Assembly: GCA_038496445.1 (NCBI GenBank)
Contig: JALMLS010000065.1
Span: 310,001 to 374,000 of the forward strand
Direction: 5' to 3'
DNA from: Trichosphaerium sp. ATCC 40318
Taxonomy: Eukaryota > Discosea > Flabellinia > Trichosidae
Length of the DNA: 64,000 bases
Under the pieces are notes generated by a model. That model did no database searches. It was not told where the DNA came from and worked only from the letters and a program-made list of their open reading frames with translations. This document shows positions 35,254 to 46,600 of the stretch, piece by piece (position 1 is the stretch's first letter; the number at the start of each line of letters is the position of its first letter). The translations under genes were made by a program, and so were the position numbers.

Positions 35254-35436
35254 ATGCCTTACTACGGAGTTCATCGCCCTACTTACCGCCCTACCCCACG
35301 CCCTAGCCTTGCTTGCGGAGGCGGTTGTAGACCATCAATATGTAGACCTTCATGCCCACCTCCACGCCCAACCCATCCTCCTCGTCCTACAATCTGCCGT
35401 CCAAACCACGGATGCTATGGTTACAGATGCTACTAG
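35254..35436 (+). CDS. 60-residue Cys/Pro-rich protein, copy 1
   Basis: Short intronless gene. MPYYGVHRPTYRPTPRPSLA starts it and RPNHGCYGYRCY ends it (stop 35434-35436). The middle repeats CRPSICRPSCPPPRP. It has nine cysteines, abundant Pro, Arg and Tyr, few acids and no signal peptide. The reading frame, the ATG context (ATACAGCAACATG) and the C-terminal half are kept in copy 2 at 50867-51049, which argues that so short a gene is real. C-ending codons dominate, as in the neighbouring beta-rich gene. It might be a cross-linked structural component of a wall or cyst; that is a guess from composition. Confidence 0.75.
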   Translation: MPYYGVHRPTYRPTPRPSLACGGGCRPSICRPSCPPPRPTHPPRPTICRPNHGCYGYRCY

Positions 35437-36321
35437 CACTATACGTACGTAAGCTATACTAGTTCTTAGCGTTCTAACGCTGATTTAATAGCTATGAAGT
35501 TATGGTATTGTACGCAAACTACTTGAGGTTCTGTGCAAGATTAAATCGTTTAAAAAACCAATAACAGCAGTTTCTAAACTGACGTGCAGTACTGTGAAAA
35601 TCTTCCTTTATCAATAAAACAAAGTTCCTAATACCATTGTACCCAACTTGCTTGTATACGAATAATCTAGGTAACCCACAGACCGTGATGTAGCACCCTA
35701 AACAACCAGTAATGGAAAAAGGTATACTGAGTTATTGTATGTCTCAGTCAAGTTTTAATCAGCCTGCCTGGGAGCAGGCGTCAAGCGAAAAAGCTATGAA
35801 TCCGTCTCAAAAACACGTGATTTTTCAAACCCAAACCAAAATTGTTTATTTACATATTTGATACCTGGTGGCGTTTACAAAGCATATGGTAGCGTCGTTT
35901 TACTGGTTTGAATTGTAGTGTATGATTTTTTAACGCTATAACCCCTGTTGATGCCGTGAGAGCGCTATTGACAGCGTAGGCAGGCGCTAGTTGTAGTGCT
36001 AGTAAATTTTACACTTACCTGTACAATACAGTTGGTTTTTCATCACGTAAAACAACGTCGAACAGTGTTTGAGTCTAATCATACCAATATTTAGCTTTTA
36101 GCCATCGTACCTTTTCTTTTAGCTACCAAATGACTTCTGTGGCTTGAACGTACCACGTACAGTGCCTAGGTAATATTGCGATCTTTCATGCGAAGAAAAT
36201 GGTTAGACGTGGAGCTGACATTAAAAATTTTGCTATCACTTAAGTTATATAAGCCACTATGAAGGACAGTATTGTACAGCAAATAATTCACATTGTGGTA
36301 GATCTACACCGTTAGACAGAA
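35437..36321. other. Long intergenic, no gene seen
   Basis: About 0.9 kb without a supportable gene. It holds a small hairpin-capable sequence near 35763-35779 (GCCTGCCTGGGAGCAGGC) and a CACGTG at 35814-35819. Confidence 0.5.
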
Positions 36322-36579
36322 TTGTCAATTCTTGCTAGATCTGGTAAAGTGCTAAGAACTCACTCTCTGAATTATTCAGAAATATTAGTAAGCCTCTCAT
36401 GCCATCTTTTACTTTCACAATGCTGCTCATCAGTTCTCATGTTAAATGTCGATCAATCATCCACAATATCTGTGTTTTTAGTTGTCCATTCTCATGCCAC
36501 TCTACCTCCAGCATGTTTATCATCAACCCACATACACTGCCCTTTGTTTGAATGCCCCGAAAATATGAGCCACATTTGA
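36322..36579 (-). pseudogene. MORN_2-like relic beside copy B
   Basis: Read on the minus strand, one frame gives VEWHENGQLKTQ, the core of a MORN_2 repeat, and the preceding frame gives KGQCMWVDDKHAGGR. Frameshifts and stops separate the pieces. It lies upstream of, and divergent from, the copy B Lys-rich gene, just as the relic at 28093-28437 lies beside copy A. The inverted duplication therefore probably once covered a whole divergent gene pair. Short and strongly decayed, so only moderately sure. Confidence 0.45.
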
Positions 36580-36712
36580 TTGTGTACCAACTTTTTTTTT
36601 TAATGTTGCAACGTCAAAAAGTGTTCAAAGTGACATAATTAATAAATTGTTAATCAGTTTTGGTTTTCATGGATTATAGGATGAGTATTCTGGAATAGTG
36701 CTTAAGTATGAC

Positions 36713-36732
36713 TTTTCAATCCTGATTGAAAG
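36713..36732. promoter_or_regulatory. Palindrome TTTTCAATC-N2-GATTGAAAG in divergent promoter, copy B
   Basis: Same element as at 27638-27657. A second half-site, GATTGAAAAC, follows at about 36746 and ATTGAAAAAC at about 36774, all within 75 bp of the ATG. Spacing relative to the start is similar in both copies. Confidence 0.5.
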
Positions 36733-36786
36733 CGACTTAGCGATCTTGATTGAAAACAAACGTGTGATAATTATTGAAAAACGAGT

Positions 36787-37568
36787 ATGGGTAACACCTC
36801 CACTTATGCGTATACCTGCTATCAATGGAACAAACCAAAGGCCCATAAACCAAAAGCTATCCAATACACATCTAGCAAGAAGAGAAAGAAGCCTCTTGCA
36901 TCACATGAAAGCGCATTGACTAAAACAGACACCACAACACCTAAAAACAAGCGTACAAAGAGACAGATGAAGAAAACTCAGAGCTACCCGAAACCAAAAG
37001 ACAATAAATCAATCATAAAGCACAAAGAACCTTCCAAGAGAGATAGAATACTCAAAACACTTAGCGACAAAAAAAAAGGACCAGAAATACGAGAAAAGAT
37101 GAAAGCAGAATTTCAACGACTTTTAAAGGATTGTTTAGTTGACCATCTTCAGGAATGTATGTCTAAGGAACAAGAAAAGATATATAAAGTGTTTGAAAGC
37201 ATATCAAAAAGTACGTAAAGTCCCACTTTGAAGAGCAAAACTCGCAGAAAAAAGACAATTCATTTTGAAAGAAAACATGGTTGACCTTAACTTGAGCAAC
37301 TTGCGCTCAATCTATGCTTATATTCTGTGCCATTATTGTATTTGCTGATAATACGTTAGGTATAAAGGAAGAGAGGTTTCAGTGTTATATGACACAATCA
37401 GGTTTCCTTAGAGGTGTTATGCTTATTCTTGAAGGTAAAGCAAAGAAGAGTGAATACTTTAGAGATTATAAATTCAAGTATTGTTTTCAACTGGTTTCAA
37501 AAAAGATACAAGAAAAGTATAAATCAAAGATAAAGTACATAGAATACAATCCAACACGGACAAAATAA
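36787..37568 (+). CDS. Unknown Lys-rich protein, copy B
   Basis: Inverted near-copy of the gene at 26813-27572. Exon 1 is 36787-37210, intron 37211-37359 (donor GTACGT), exon 2 37360-37568. The splice gives ...SISK-S-IKEERFQCY.... The protein differs from copy A by only a few residues in exon 1 (for example Ser for Ala in QYTSSKKRKK and Gln for Glu in RQMKKTQ) and two in the first part of exon 2. Substitutions are few and the frame intact, so the duplication is recent or under conversion. The middle of the intron has been replaced relative to copy A. Family unknown; it is basic in the first half and helical in the second. Confidence 0.7.
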
Positions 37569-38100
37569 CACTTAAAAAATCTTTGACTGTGATGTTCTAC
37601 TAACGATTGAAGAAGTTGTCTTTTCGAGTTTACACCAATCTTGGTTTGAAGAATACCAGTAATATATCAACTGGTATGTTTCCTGATAATGTTAAGGAAA
37701 GTATATGAGTGGTGAAATATACAACAGGTTGGCCAAATGTGTTCCTTGTATCAAAATAGTTTAGTAAAGATGGTAAATGGTATCTATGTTTTTTGTTCCT
37801 TCCTTTAACACAAGCACCCAGCCTGAGACAATCTTAAATGCTCTGTGCTAAGTCAGTTTACTTGTTAAATGGTGCTCAACCTCGTTAATACAGTCGTTGT
37901 ACGTAAAGGTATTAGTGTAGGCTCTAAGAGCAATCTGTAAAACATCAAAGTAAATTTATATTCATTTTCGTTTTTGTGTTGAACTCAAAACCCTCCTTCT
38001 TTATCGTCATCGCACGTGACAAAAGTTGTTCACCGACTTTTTATGTTGTTAAGTTTTTCAATAAAGTTCGTTTTGTTTCTAAAGAGCACGTGTGCACAAG

Positions 38101-40598
38101 ATGCCACAACTTTTACAGCTACTCTGTATAATACTTGTACTGGCATATACAACAGCTGAAGGACCGATAATAGTAGATGTACCCTTTTGGTCTTCAACAA
38201 TAGGCACAGTTAATACTGTAAGCGTCATTATCCCTTTAGAACTACTTTTCACTGTTTGCTAACTTTAAATCACAGCAACCTTCTATTCTCGTTGTTCCAA
38301 ACCCTTACTACCGTCGTGGAAGGTGCGCCAGTATAGTTAAAAGTTTTAAAAGCGTTAACGGCGTTTTAAAGTCCAATATACGACAATTTGTATCAATCTC
38401 TTAAGATACTCAAAGCAGAGCTAGCATCTTTCATGTTTTGGGTCCCGTACCCTGGTTTAGGTGTACCTGCTCTTCATGAACCTTACGGTAACCCTCGTTG
38501 CTCACTGATACCACATGGGAGTGTAGGCCATGTAGACTGTAGTCAGGGCTATATAGACGAGATTGAGGAAGTTTATTTTGGAAATCCTTCGGGCACGTGT
38601 GGGTTAGTATTTTAGGTTTTATTTGGATTCTAGTTCGCAATTTCGTCCACTCACACTGGCGTTGTTACCAGGAACTATAAGGCTGGCTCTTGTGATGATT
38701 TAGAAATCAGAGGAGTAGTTGAGCGTTTGTGTTTGAAACAGAAAAGCTGTTCCCTAGATATGACGAAGGCAATGTCAAGGTAAGACAGAAAACAAAAACC
38801 TGCGCATGTCACTGTAATCTTACAACCCACTTTCCATAGCTCCTCATGTGTCAATGGTACTCTAACAATACAAGCGAGATGCAAGTACGCCACAACTGAA
38901 AGAGAAAGAGTAAAACGAGTTCATAACGTTTTTGTAGCATACACGTGAACAAGTCTTCCTGGGATTTTAGTTACATGGATGAACTTGTTGATGATTTTCT
39001 GGCCGCTCAAGGTGACACTCCCTATATTCTTGATTTTTCAGTCACTCCTAAATGGATGATGAACACCCCACAGAGACAAGAACTAGGTTACAATAGGAAC
39101 GATGTACGTACATGCCTCTACAATCTCGTTGATTTTTTTTAAGGTGCGCTGGGATTACTTCCCTACAGTTGACTTCAGAGATCCTACCTATACTGAACTC
39201 GGAGCTTATAATAAACGGATACTACACTATTACCTTAAAGGTGAGATGACAGACGAATACGGAGTTACATTCAAGAGACCTTCTGGACCTATTAAAACCA
39301 AACACTATCAAGTTCTAAATGAGGTGACAATATTCTAATTTACATCTTCTCCTTCTCAAGCTGATGATGAGTAGCCTGTGAAAGGATCTTGGGTAGAATA
39401 TACCAAACAATATGACGCGATAGTAGGCGCTGTAAAGGACGACTTTCCTGACATGGAATGGATTGGTATTGTCGCTGAACAACTCGGTTCACCAGAGTTT
39501 TACACATATTTTTTGAATAACACAAACCACGCTAAGGTAGACAAACACGTGACATTTTTTCTTTTAGGAACGCCACACTTAATTCATTTTAGGACATTCC
39601 AATATCGTGGGTATCATTCCATTTCTATGGAGGTGCTGGAAACGCAACTTTAGGAAAAGATTTAGAAGAGATGTTTAGAGATTTCGATAGTGCATTTATA
39701 ACAATACAGAACATAAAGCTCATAAGGTTTGATGATCTTTACCTCTCAGCACTATGTAACTACGTATTAACTCTTATCGTTATAGGGATAAGTTAAATCC
39801 AACTGTGAAATTGGCACTAGACGAATTTGTAAGGCTGACAAAGCGGGCGTTTTTTTCAAAAATTGTTGACTAGTATTATTACTGTAGGGAGTAATGTCAG
39901 CGCCAGGAACTCTTTCTGATCTTTACTGGGTTGCATGTGGTTCTTATTATGCATACGGATTCACAAAATTGGGTGTACTTGGTATTGATGCCGTTCATTC
40001 TAGCCAACTCCTTGGATACCCAAGTCAGGTATATCTATTTAACACATGCACTCCACTTTATTTATCTTTACTCTTTAGTATCCAGACGTTACAATGGTAG
40101 ATTGGGTAACAGGTACGCCTCACAATTACAGTAGACTAATTTCTTGTCGCTGTTAACCTTGCACGTGTTTTCTTTTAGGCAAAGGAAACGCTCGGTATTG
40201 GAGTCTTAAACTTATAATTGATACAATTGATGTTGGTAAAGATACCTTTGTAGAAACCTTGCTTTCTTATTCAGAAGAGTACACATGTTTTTACAAGAAT
40301 CGCTTCTTTTTTAATCTCACGATAAATATTAGTATCTTTGCACAAGCTGTGATTAAAGAAAATGGCGACAAGTTGATATTATTAGGAAGCAAGCGTGGAA
40401 TTGTGAGTTTTTGTTCTTTACTTTTAAAACATATTGACTACTTTCTAGCCTTTGACTGTAAAGATTGCAGGTGGTGTGGGAGCTACATTCGAGTATATTG
40501 ACATTACAACTGGAAGTGGTCCTGCAAAAAAGAAACTTCTTTCTACAGACACTTTGACACTTTCAGCCTTTGGTTGGGGGATACTCCATTTAACCTAA
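38101..40598 (+). CDS. Secreted glycoside hydrolase with SUEL-like lectin region
   Basis: ATG 38101 opens a signal peptide (MPQLLQLLCIILVLAYTTA). The first part resembles a galactose-binding SUEL lectin domain: IDEIEEVYFGNPSGTCG, then (after an intron) SCDDLEIRGVVERLCLKQKS, CSLDMTKAMSR and SSCVNGTLTIQARC, with the family's Cys spacing. The main part looks like a TIM-barrel hydrolase of the GH39-like kind: DTPYILDFSVTPKWMMN, WDYFPTVDFRDPTYTELGAY, MEWIGIVAEQLGSPEFYTYF, ISWVSFHFYGG, VKLALDEFG (candidate nucleophile Glu) and GIDAVHSSQLLGYPSQ. It ends with a small beta-domain (TLTLSAFGWGILHLT, TAA 40596-40598). There are about a dozen short introns. It acts outside the cell or in digestive vacuoles. 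Hydrolase class and substrate are inferred by eye; one exon join near 39360 is uncertain. Confidence 0.68.
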
Positions 40599-41157
40599 AG
40601 TGGTGTATAAAGTACTTAGTGATTATTCACTAAGTAAGGTCATGTAAGGCCAAAAAATAAAAGATTTAGAAAATCTTAAACAGGTTTGTGTTAAGTATAG
40701 CTAAGACTTCCAAGACTAGTTGTAACAATGGAAAGTTAAGAAGAAATCTGTAATTACGAGTTTTCATACAAAGTCAACTGTAGATTCTTAAATTTTGAAT
40801 GTCATTTGTTGAGTGACACTTTAAAGAAAGTGCGAAGTCGTATGTTGTGTATCTGAAACTAAAATTAAACGATAAGCGCTTGTTATAGATGAAAGTAAGG
40901 CGTAGTCTATCTGGAGGTGATCTTACAAGTAGATACGCCAATCTGTATGGCTCTTCAGCAATAATAAAATCCGTTATCTTGTTTCTGAGTAGCACTACAG
41001 CGTCTCCTATTTACACGTGTATACTTGTTTCCGGGCTGACATATTTTACGCCTCGCTATCAAAAGAAAGTGCTGGCGGCGTACATACATTGTCTTTGTTA
41101 CAAGCCAACGGTACATACATTTGCTTGACTAAAGTGCAAAAAAGCAAAATATTATTT
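40599..41157. other. Intergenic, no confident gene
   Basis: An ATG frame at 40889-41128 (MKVRRSLSGGDLTSRYANLY...) has no family features. Its far end lies just before the tRNA gene. One CACGTG at 41014-41019. I leave it as unassigned sequence. Confidence 0.45.
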
Positions 41158-41228
41158 GTCTTTCCCTGGAATCGAACCAGGATCTCCTCGGCCACAACGA
41201 GGTGTACTAGCCAGTATACTAGAAGGAC
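41158..41228 (-). tRNA. tRNA-His (anticodon GTG)
   Basis: Minus-strand cloverleaf: acceptor GTCCTTC/GAAAGAC, D stem GTAT/GTAC around an ACTGGCTA loop, anticodon arm CCTCG-TTGTGGC-CGAGG (anticodon GTG), variable AGAT, T arm CCTGG-TTCGATT-CCAGG. No intron. One acceptor mismatch (fourth pair, C opposite A). It lies about 80 bp past the DPH5 stop, same strand. Confidence 0.92.
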
Positions 41229-41309
41229 ATTTTGTTGATGAAAAATGGAATTTCGCTAGACTCGTTCCGTTGAAGGCATAAACCGGGTAATCTGGTAGCT
41301 GTCAATAGT

Positions 41310-42608
41310 TTATTTGGTTTGTTCTTTGACAACCTACAAAATAAATTAATGGTTGGCCGTAGCAACGAGATACGTACCTTGTAAAAATTGAAAAATTCTT
41401 CTTCTATTATGTGCAGTTTACCACAAATAACGAAACTGTGTAGCGGCGAACCAAAATCACATGTCTTAACTTCTGTAAGCGTACCAGATCCAATTTTTTG
41501 GTCTGGTTGACCTACGCGAGCAACACCAATGCATAGGGCATCGTCAGACAATACTAAAGAATTTTTAGCGCTGTGCCATACTGTTGTTTATCGCAACAAG
41601 AGAAATGAAGCATATTAATAAAATATTTTCAGAAAGCGTGCCTCCTTCTTTGTGTTTCGCTTCTACTTCCATCATTTGTTCTATACAACGACCAATAGAC
41701 ATGTATCGTGGTGGCTCAAATATTTTGTTTCCCCTGTGCTCAGTCAGACAGAGGAAAAAATCGTCAAAAAAATGCATACTTTAAAAGGTTTTCGACAGTT
41801 TGCTCCTTTACTTTTATATCTATTATACTATTAACACTGCCAAAAAATACTATTACAAATACACGTTCGTATGAGTACTGTTTAGAATCTATTTGAGCTC
41901 TACATTGCCCACAAAAAAAAAAAAAAGAAAAAATTTGCAGCGTTTTGAAACAAAAAATACGTACCAAGCAAGCATAATGTATGCAAACCGAGTGCTTTGT
42001 TTTCCTTGATTTTTTGATAGAACGAATCTGGGCGCCATTTCTCATTGAAAAAGCAAATTGACACAGTTTGTCCAAAGTTGTATAATTGTAATCCTGTACG
42101 CAATATTAGATATGTCAATGGTCATTTGGCGTACCTGTACATCCAATTGCGTTCATAATAGACGCATTGTGTATTACTTGTACTTGAATACCTTTTTGTT
42201 GAGCTCTGAGCACCAAGTCGCTGTGTGTAGTAGCTCTACACTTTCTTGAGCATTTCTGCCACAATACGATTTGAAAAATTGATCAGCGCCTATACGTACC
42301 CAAATGGGTCTCCAACGACCAAGAACGCTACATTTTTCTCAATTGCGGAATCAAGAATGGTTTCAGACCCTTGTTCTACCATTTCCCTGTCAGCCAGTGT
42401 AATTTCTTTGCCATAAAACGCTTCCTAAGTTATTTGGTTGGTTTGAGTATATTATAAATGTACTACGCACAAGCTTTTTCTTATCTACTGACAGTATGGA
42501 CGTGTACGCTTCCAAATAAATTGTTTCGCAGGACTTTACAGCCTCAAGGCCTTTAACTGTAATATCTTTCTCATCGCCGAGGCCCAAACCGACCATAAAC
42601 AGTACCAT
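41310..42608 (-). CDS. DPH5: Diphthine methyl ester synthase
   Basis: SAM-dependent methyltransferase that builds diphthamide on translation factor eEF2. The start [20 protein letters not shown] (ATG 42606-42608) is the family N-terminus. Spliced exons give [134 protein letters not shown] and [18 protein letters not shown]. The last exon adds only VVKEQTK and the stop (TAA 41310-41312). Five or more short introns. Length and order match DPH5 fully; very secure. Confidence 0.95.
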
Positions 42609-42833
42609 TGTAGTTTATTGTAGATAGGAACTGTTGCGTACTTAACAAAAATATCGGCGTACTCGCCGGAAAACATGACTACAATTTACCTAAATAGAAG
42701 CATACAGTACATTTACAAGCGAAACAAGTTGAGAAATGTAATATAATCTCAATTAGAGCATAAACAATATATTTTTTTTCTTCTGGTGTTACAGGGTGAA
42801 ATTTGTACAAGCGGGGGTTTTGGTGTGAGGTAA

Positions 42834-43208
42834 TTAAATGACAGTGTTTGGTGATACGACGAATAGCGTGCAAGAATTCGGTTCTAAAGTAATGACAAAT
42901 TTATCCGTCCATACGCCCAATGAAGTGTTACTTGAGTCCATTATAGATGCTGTCGTTCCTTTTACGAGTCCTGAAAACGAAAAATCAAACCACTGAAAAC
43001 TGGAGAAAAAAAGACTTGAAGCAAAAAGGGCAGTCGCGCCCAATTAAGCTTATAACCCCGTGAATTCTCTAAGGCTTGTATACGTACCCAGATCAAGGAA
43101 ATTAATGTCATTTGTGTGAGCCTCAGTTTCATTATTAAAAACCGCGACAGCAACATCCCCTGAAGGTAGTAGCGTTGTGTATAGTGGATTTTGTGATTTT
43201 AGAGACAT
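42834..43208 (-). CDS. Orphan C-terminal domain of a GH27 alpha-galactosidase
   Basis: Two exons (ATG at 43206-43208; intron about 42972-43085; stop 42834-42836) give a product of about 85 residues: PLYTTLLPSGDVAVAVFNNE, TNDINFLDLGLVKGTTASIM, LGVWTDKFVITLEPNSCTLF. This is the antiparallel beta-sandwich that ends GH27 alpha-galactosidases (SGDVAVALFN...WTDxFxxxLxPxxxxLxxxxP). The catalytic barrel is missing. Upstream, only 464 bp separate it from the divergent beta-mannosidase. It could be a remnant of a truncated gene or a small free-standing domain; expression is unknown. The open frame and plausible splice sites argue that it has not decayed much. Confidence 0.62.
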
Positions 43209-43672
43209 GCTGCGAGTATCAGAGAAACAGAAAACAAAGCTTCCTTAAAACCTTAAGCCAGGCGTTTTTGTACTCCGTGGTGGCACTGAACATCACTCTC
43301 GTGCGGAGGTAAGAGCATATTTCTTCGAAGCGGAGCTATAATGAAAATTTTGCGTGTTTTTTGCCAAGATTGTGTTTTGCAATTACGCAGTAGTACTAAG
43401 GCGCCAAAACTCTTGAATATCTAATATTACTGCGCTCTTAAATTGTTTAATTAATTTATTGTACTCTACAATTTGTACGCGGTCGTGGGGTGCTTACGCG
43501 ATATACGCATAACGCCAGCCATAACTTTTCTTGCCGTCAAGTTTTACGCTTTACCATAACACCTGCTGCTCTATTCGCGTCGTTATATTGTGAAAGCGGT
43601 AACGGTTGACTTTGTGAAACCGTTTTTTTTTTTCTTTCTTTTTGGTTTTAATTACTTCCACAGTAAGCCACA
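43209..43672. other. Divergent promoter region
   Basis: Between the orphan GH27 domain (-) and beta-mannosidase (+). T-rich just before the beta-mannosidase ATG. I found no trace of the missing alpha-galactosidase barrel here. Confidence 0.5.
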
Positions 43673-46600
43673 ATGTCTTCATTACGTTACCTGTGCGTAG
43701 TGTGTATTATTGTAGCACTGGCCGCTTCCAGCGGGCTACAAGATGATCCTATAGAAGGAGAAGCAATACAATACCTAGATGGCGTTTGGACGGCTTCAAA
43801 CGGTGGTTCTTTATCTATAGACGGCAACGTACGCTAACTCCATTCAAAAAATACGTTGGGCCAATAAAAGGCGCTCAGGTAGTTGTACTGAACCCTTTTA
43901 ATTGTCTATTCTTAAAACGGGCCATAAAAGCCAGTGATAATTCCATCGAAAAGTTTTCGCAAATGTTATCACGTGCCGCTCGTTTTTCAGTTTTACGGCT
44001 TACTTGAGGTTTTCTTCTCATTCTCTAGCTCTTAAATGTATTATTGATACTTGGGTAGGTTCCAGGAGACTTGATTACAGATCTACATAGAGCTGGGAAG
44101 GTTGGTGATCCAATTTACGAAGAAAATTGGCTAAAGGATAGTGATGTTTGGAGCGGCTCAGATTGGACGTATTCAACTCAATTTACTATAAAGAAAACGC
44201 GTATGGGAAAAACGTTAGTACACAATACAACTGACACGCTTGATTTTAGAAAATACTAAAGCAACATGGCTTGTATTTGACGGCGTAAAGATGGGTGCTT
44301 TTGTCTTTCTAAACGGCAAAAAAGTAGGCGAGGTTAGCGACCAGTTTCTCCGATACGAATTTCCTGTCTCGACAATGCTTGAAGCGACAAATAAACTAAG
44401 CTTGGTGTTCCCTAAAAACAATACTCCTGACTGCGAGGGTAGATATATGGCCTGTACAGGTACTAAGCGCAAAAAATCAAACGTTTTATTTATTGTTCAA
44501 AAGGTGGATGGGATTGGGCGCCGTACTCAAACACACTTGACCAACATGGTTCCCATACACTCTCTAAGGGTATTTGGAAGTCTGTGTATTTAGTACAAAT
44601 CGCAGATGCTGCAATCACAAACATTGTACCTCAAATCAAATACCTTGGTGATTATCCAACAGAACCTCTCACAGATAGCCATGAAGGGTTTACTGTTAAC
44701 ACAAGGCTTTATCTCTTTGTACCAGAGGATGTTACAGGATCCCTAGAGATAACTAGTTCATGGGGAGGTCATTTAAACAAGCCAGTCTCACTCAAGGCTG
44801 GTGCTACCTACTTAGACTTTAGTGTTCCTGCCATGGGCGTAAAACTATGGTGGCCTGCTGGTTCTGGTGGACAAACACTTTATCACATGACTGCAACAGT
44901 CACAGGACCAAAATCAAAGGTGTCAATCACAAGACGTATTGGATTCCGCGTTTTCGCCCTTGTAACTGCAAACGATACTGTACCTGGAGACTTGAAAGGT
45001 ATTAACAAAAAACTAATCCTAGTTGTTGATTGTTTTATAACACGTGATTTCTTATTTAGGTAAGGACGGAAGTGGCACTGATACGATGAGATTTAGAGTG
45101 AATGGAGCTAATATTTTCGCTCGTGGAGCCAATATGATTCCAATGGAGGAATTTGAAGGAAGAGCTAATGATGCTGCATTTATTCGTCTAGTACAGAGTG
45201 CTAAGGATGGTAATATGAATATTCTTAGAGTTTGGGGAGGCGGTATCTTCTTGTACGTCGACACTTTCTGCAAAGTTGGTCGCAAAAATATTGTATTGGG
45301 TTTAACTTTGCTCTTTAGGTATAACGCTTTTTATGATGCTTGTGACGAGTTAGGTATTTTGTTATATCATGATATGATGTACGCACAAAATGGACACGCG
45401 CCAACAAACAGTACAAAACAAGCTAACGAAATAGCGCATCAGGTTAGGCATATCTTTTACGTTAAACAGTGTTAACTTTTTTTTCTTGACAGGTGAAGAG
45501 ATTGTCTCATCATCCATCTATCATTATTTGGGATGCTTGCAACGAGTGTAACGGTGGTGGATTATATGCTTCCTTCGTAACTGCTCAAGTTATAAAAGTA
45601 GATCAATCTAGACCAGTATGGCCATCAAGTCCTTCAGGTGGTTGGAATGCAGGTAATAAAATACTGCTTTTAAGATTTATTCTCACTTTTGTCTTAAAGG
45701 TGTTGAGCGCCTTTATGGTTTACCAGATGGTGTCAAACTTAATCCTCGCGGAAGAAGTCCTATTGAGACACATGGACCATATCAACATGGAAACGGATAC
45801 CCAGGAGGTGCTGTGAATGGAGGCGACAAATTAAGTGCGTTTTTTATTGAGGTTAAACAAATGTAGTGATTCGTGTTGTTTTTTAATTTATTCTTAGTTC
45901 TCTTTCCTTCAAACATTCCACCAGCATTAAAAATTGCGCCTATGAGTATTCATCTCAAAGGAACATTTGCAAGTGAATTTGGATGCGTTGCTATGAGTTC
46001 ATTTGAATCAATGAGCAAGACGCTAACAGGTAAAACGCCAAAATAAAATACTGCTGTTAACATGTCTTTTACAGGCCCTAAGGATTGGTCTCTCCATTCT
46101 CCTCCAATGAAACAAAGAAACTACCCTTGTGATAATATCATAATAGTTTATTGGGGACAACAGAACTTTAGCGAGTATGGTGAACAAGCTTTTAAAAAGC
46201 AGTTATACCAATGCCTTATTGGACAAGCACTTAACTTAAAATCAAATGTTGAAGTTAGACGTGCTACTAATAACTTTGGTACTATTATCTGGCAATACAA
46301 TGAAATATGGCCAACAGGCGGATGGGGTTCCATCGAATATGGTACAAATCGATACCTTTCCAGAACCAATCACAAAGAATTGTTTTTTTTTTTGACTTCA
46401 AACAAAAATAAGAAAAAAGAAAGAAATGCATCTTTTTTGACTTTTATGTTAGGTACACCTGTTCCAGGACAAGTTATTGGAGGTAGATGGAAACCTTCTC
46501 ATTATTTTTACAAGGCTTCAGTGTTTACAGATATTATCGCTAGTTGCGGTGCAGATGGTTACTGTTTTGTGAAAAACGACGGAATTTCTGCTTTTAAAGG

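Larger units (their letters stand above)
32464..35436. repeat. Three-gene inverted duplication, copy 1 (pairs with 50867-53602)
   Basis: Holds F-box/LRR (-), unknown beta-rich protein (-) and Cys/Pro protein (+). The same three genes occur in mirror order and opposite strand at 50867-53602. Parts of the 5' leaders are also kept (for example CAAACAACAAACAACAACTC before the beta-rich gene in both copies). Confidence 0.85.
36690..37805. repeat. Inverted repeat arm B (pairs with 26585-27690)
   Basis: Reverse-oriented match of arm A, including promoter palindrome, both exons and about 240 bp of 3' flank (shared through TGGTAAATGGTATCT). Confidence 0.85.

Noticed and set aside
35763-35780. Small hairpin GCCTGCCTGGGAGCAGGC as a possible terminator or RNA
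   Set aside because: Six-base stem in a 0.9 kb empty region with nothing around it; chance is likely.
26585-37805. Inverted arms as ends of a large transposon
   Set aside because: The similarity covers whole genes and a promoter rather than terminal repeats, and no target duplication was found at the outer edges.
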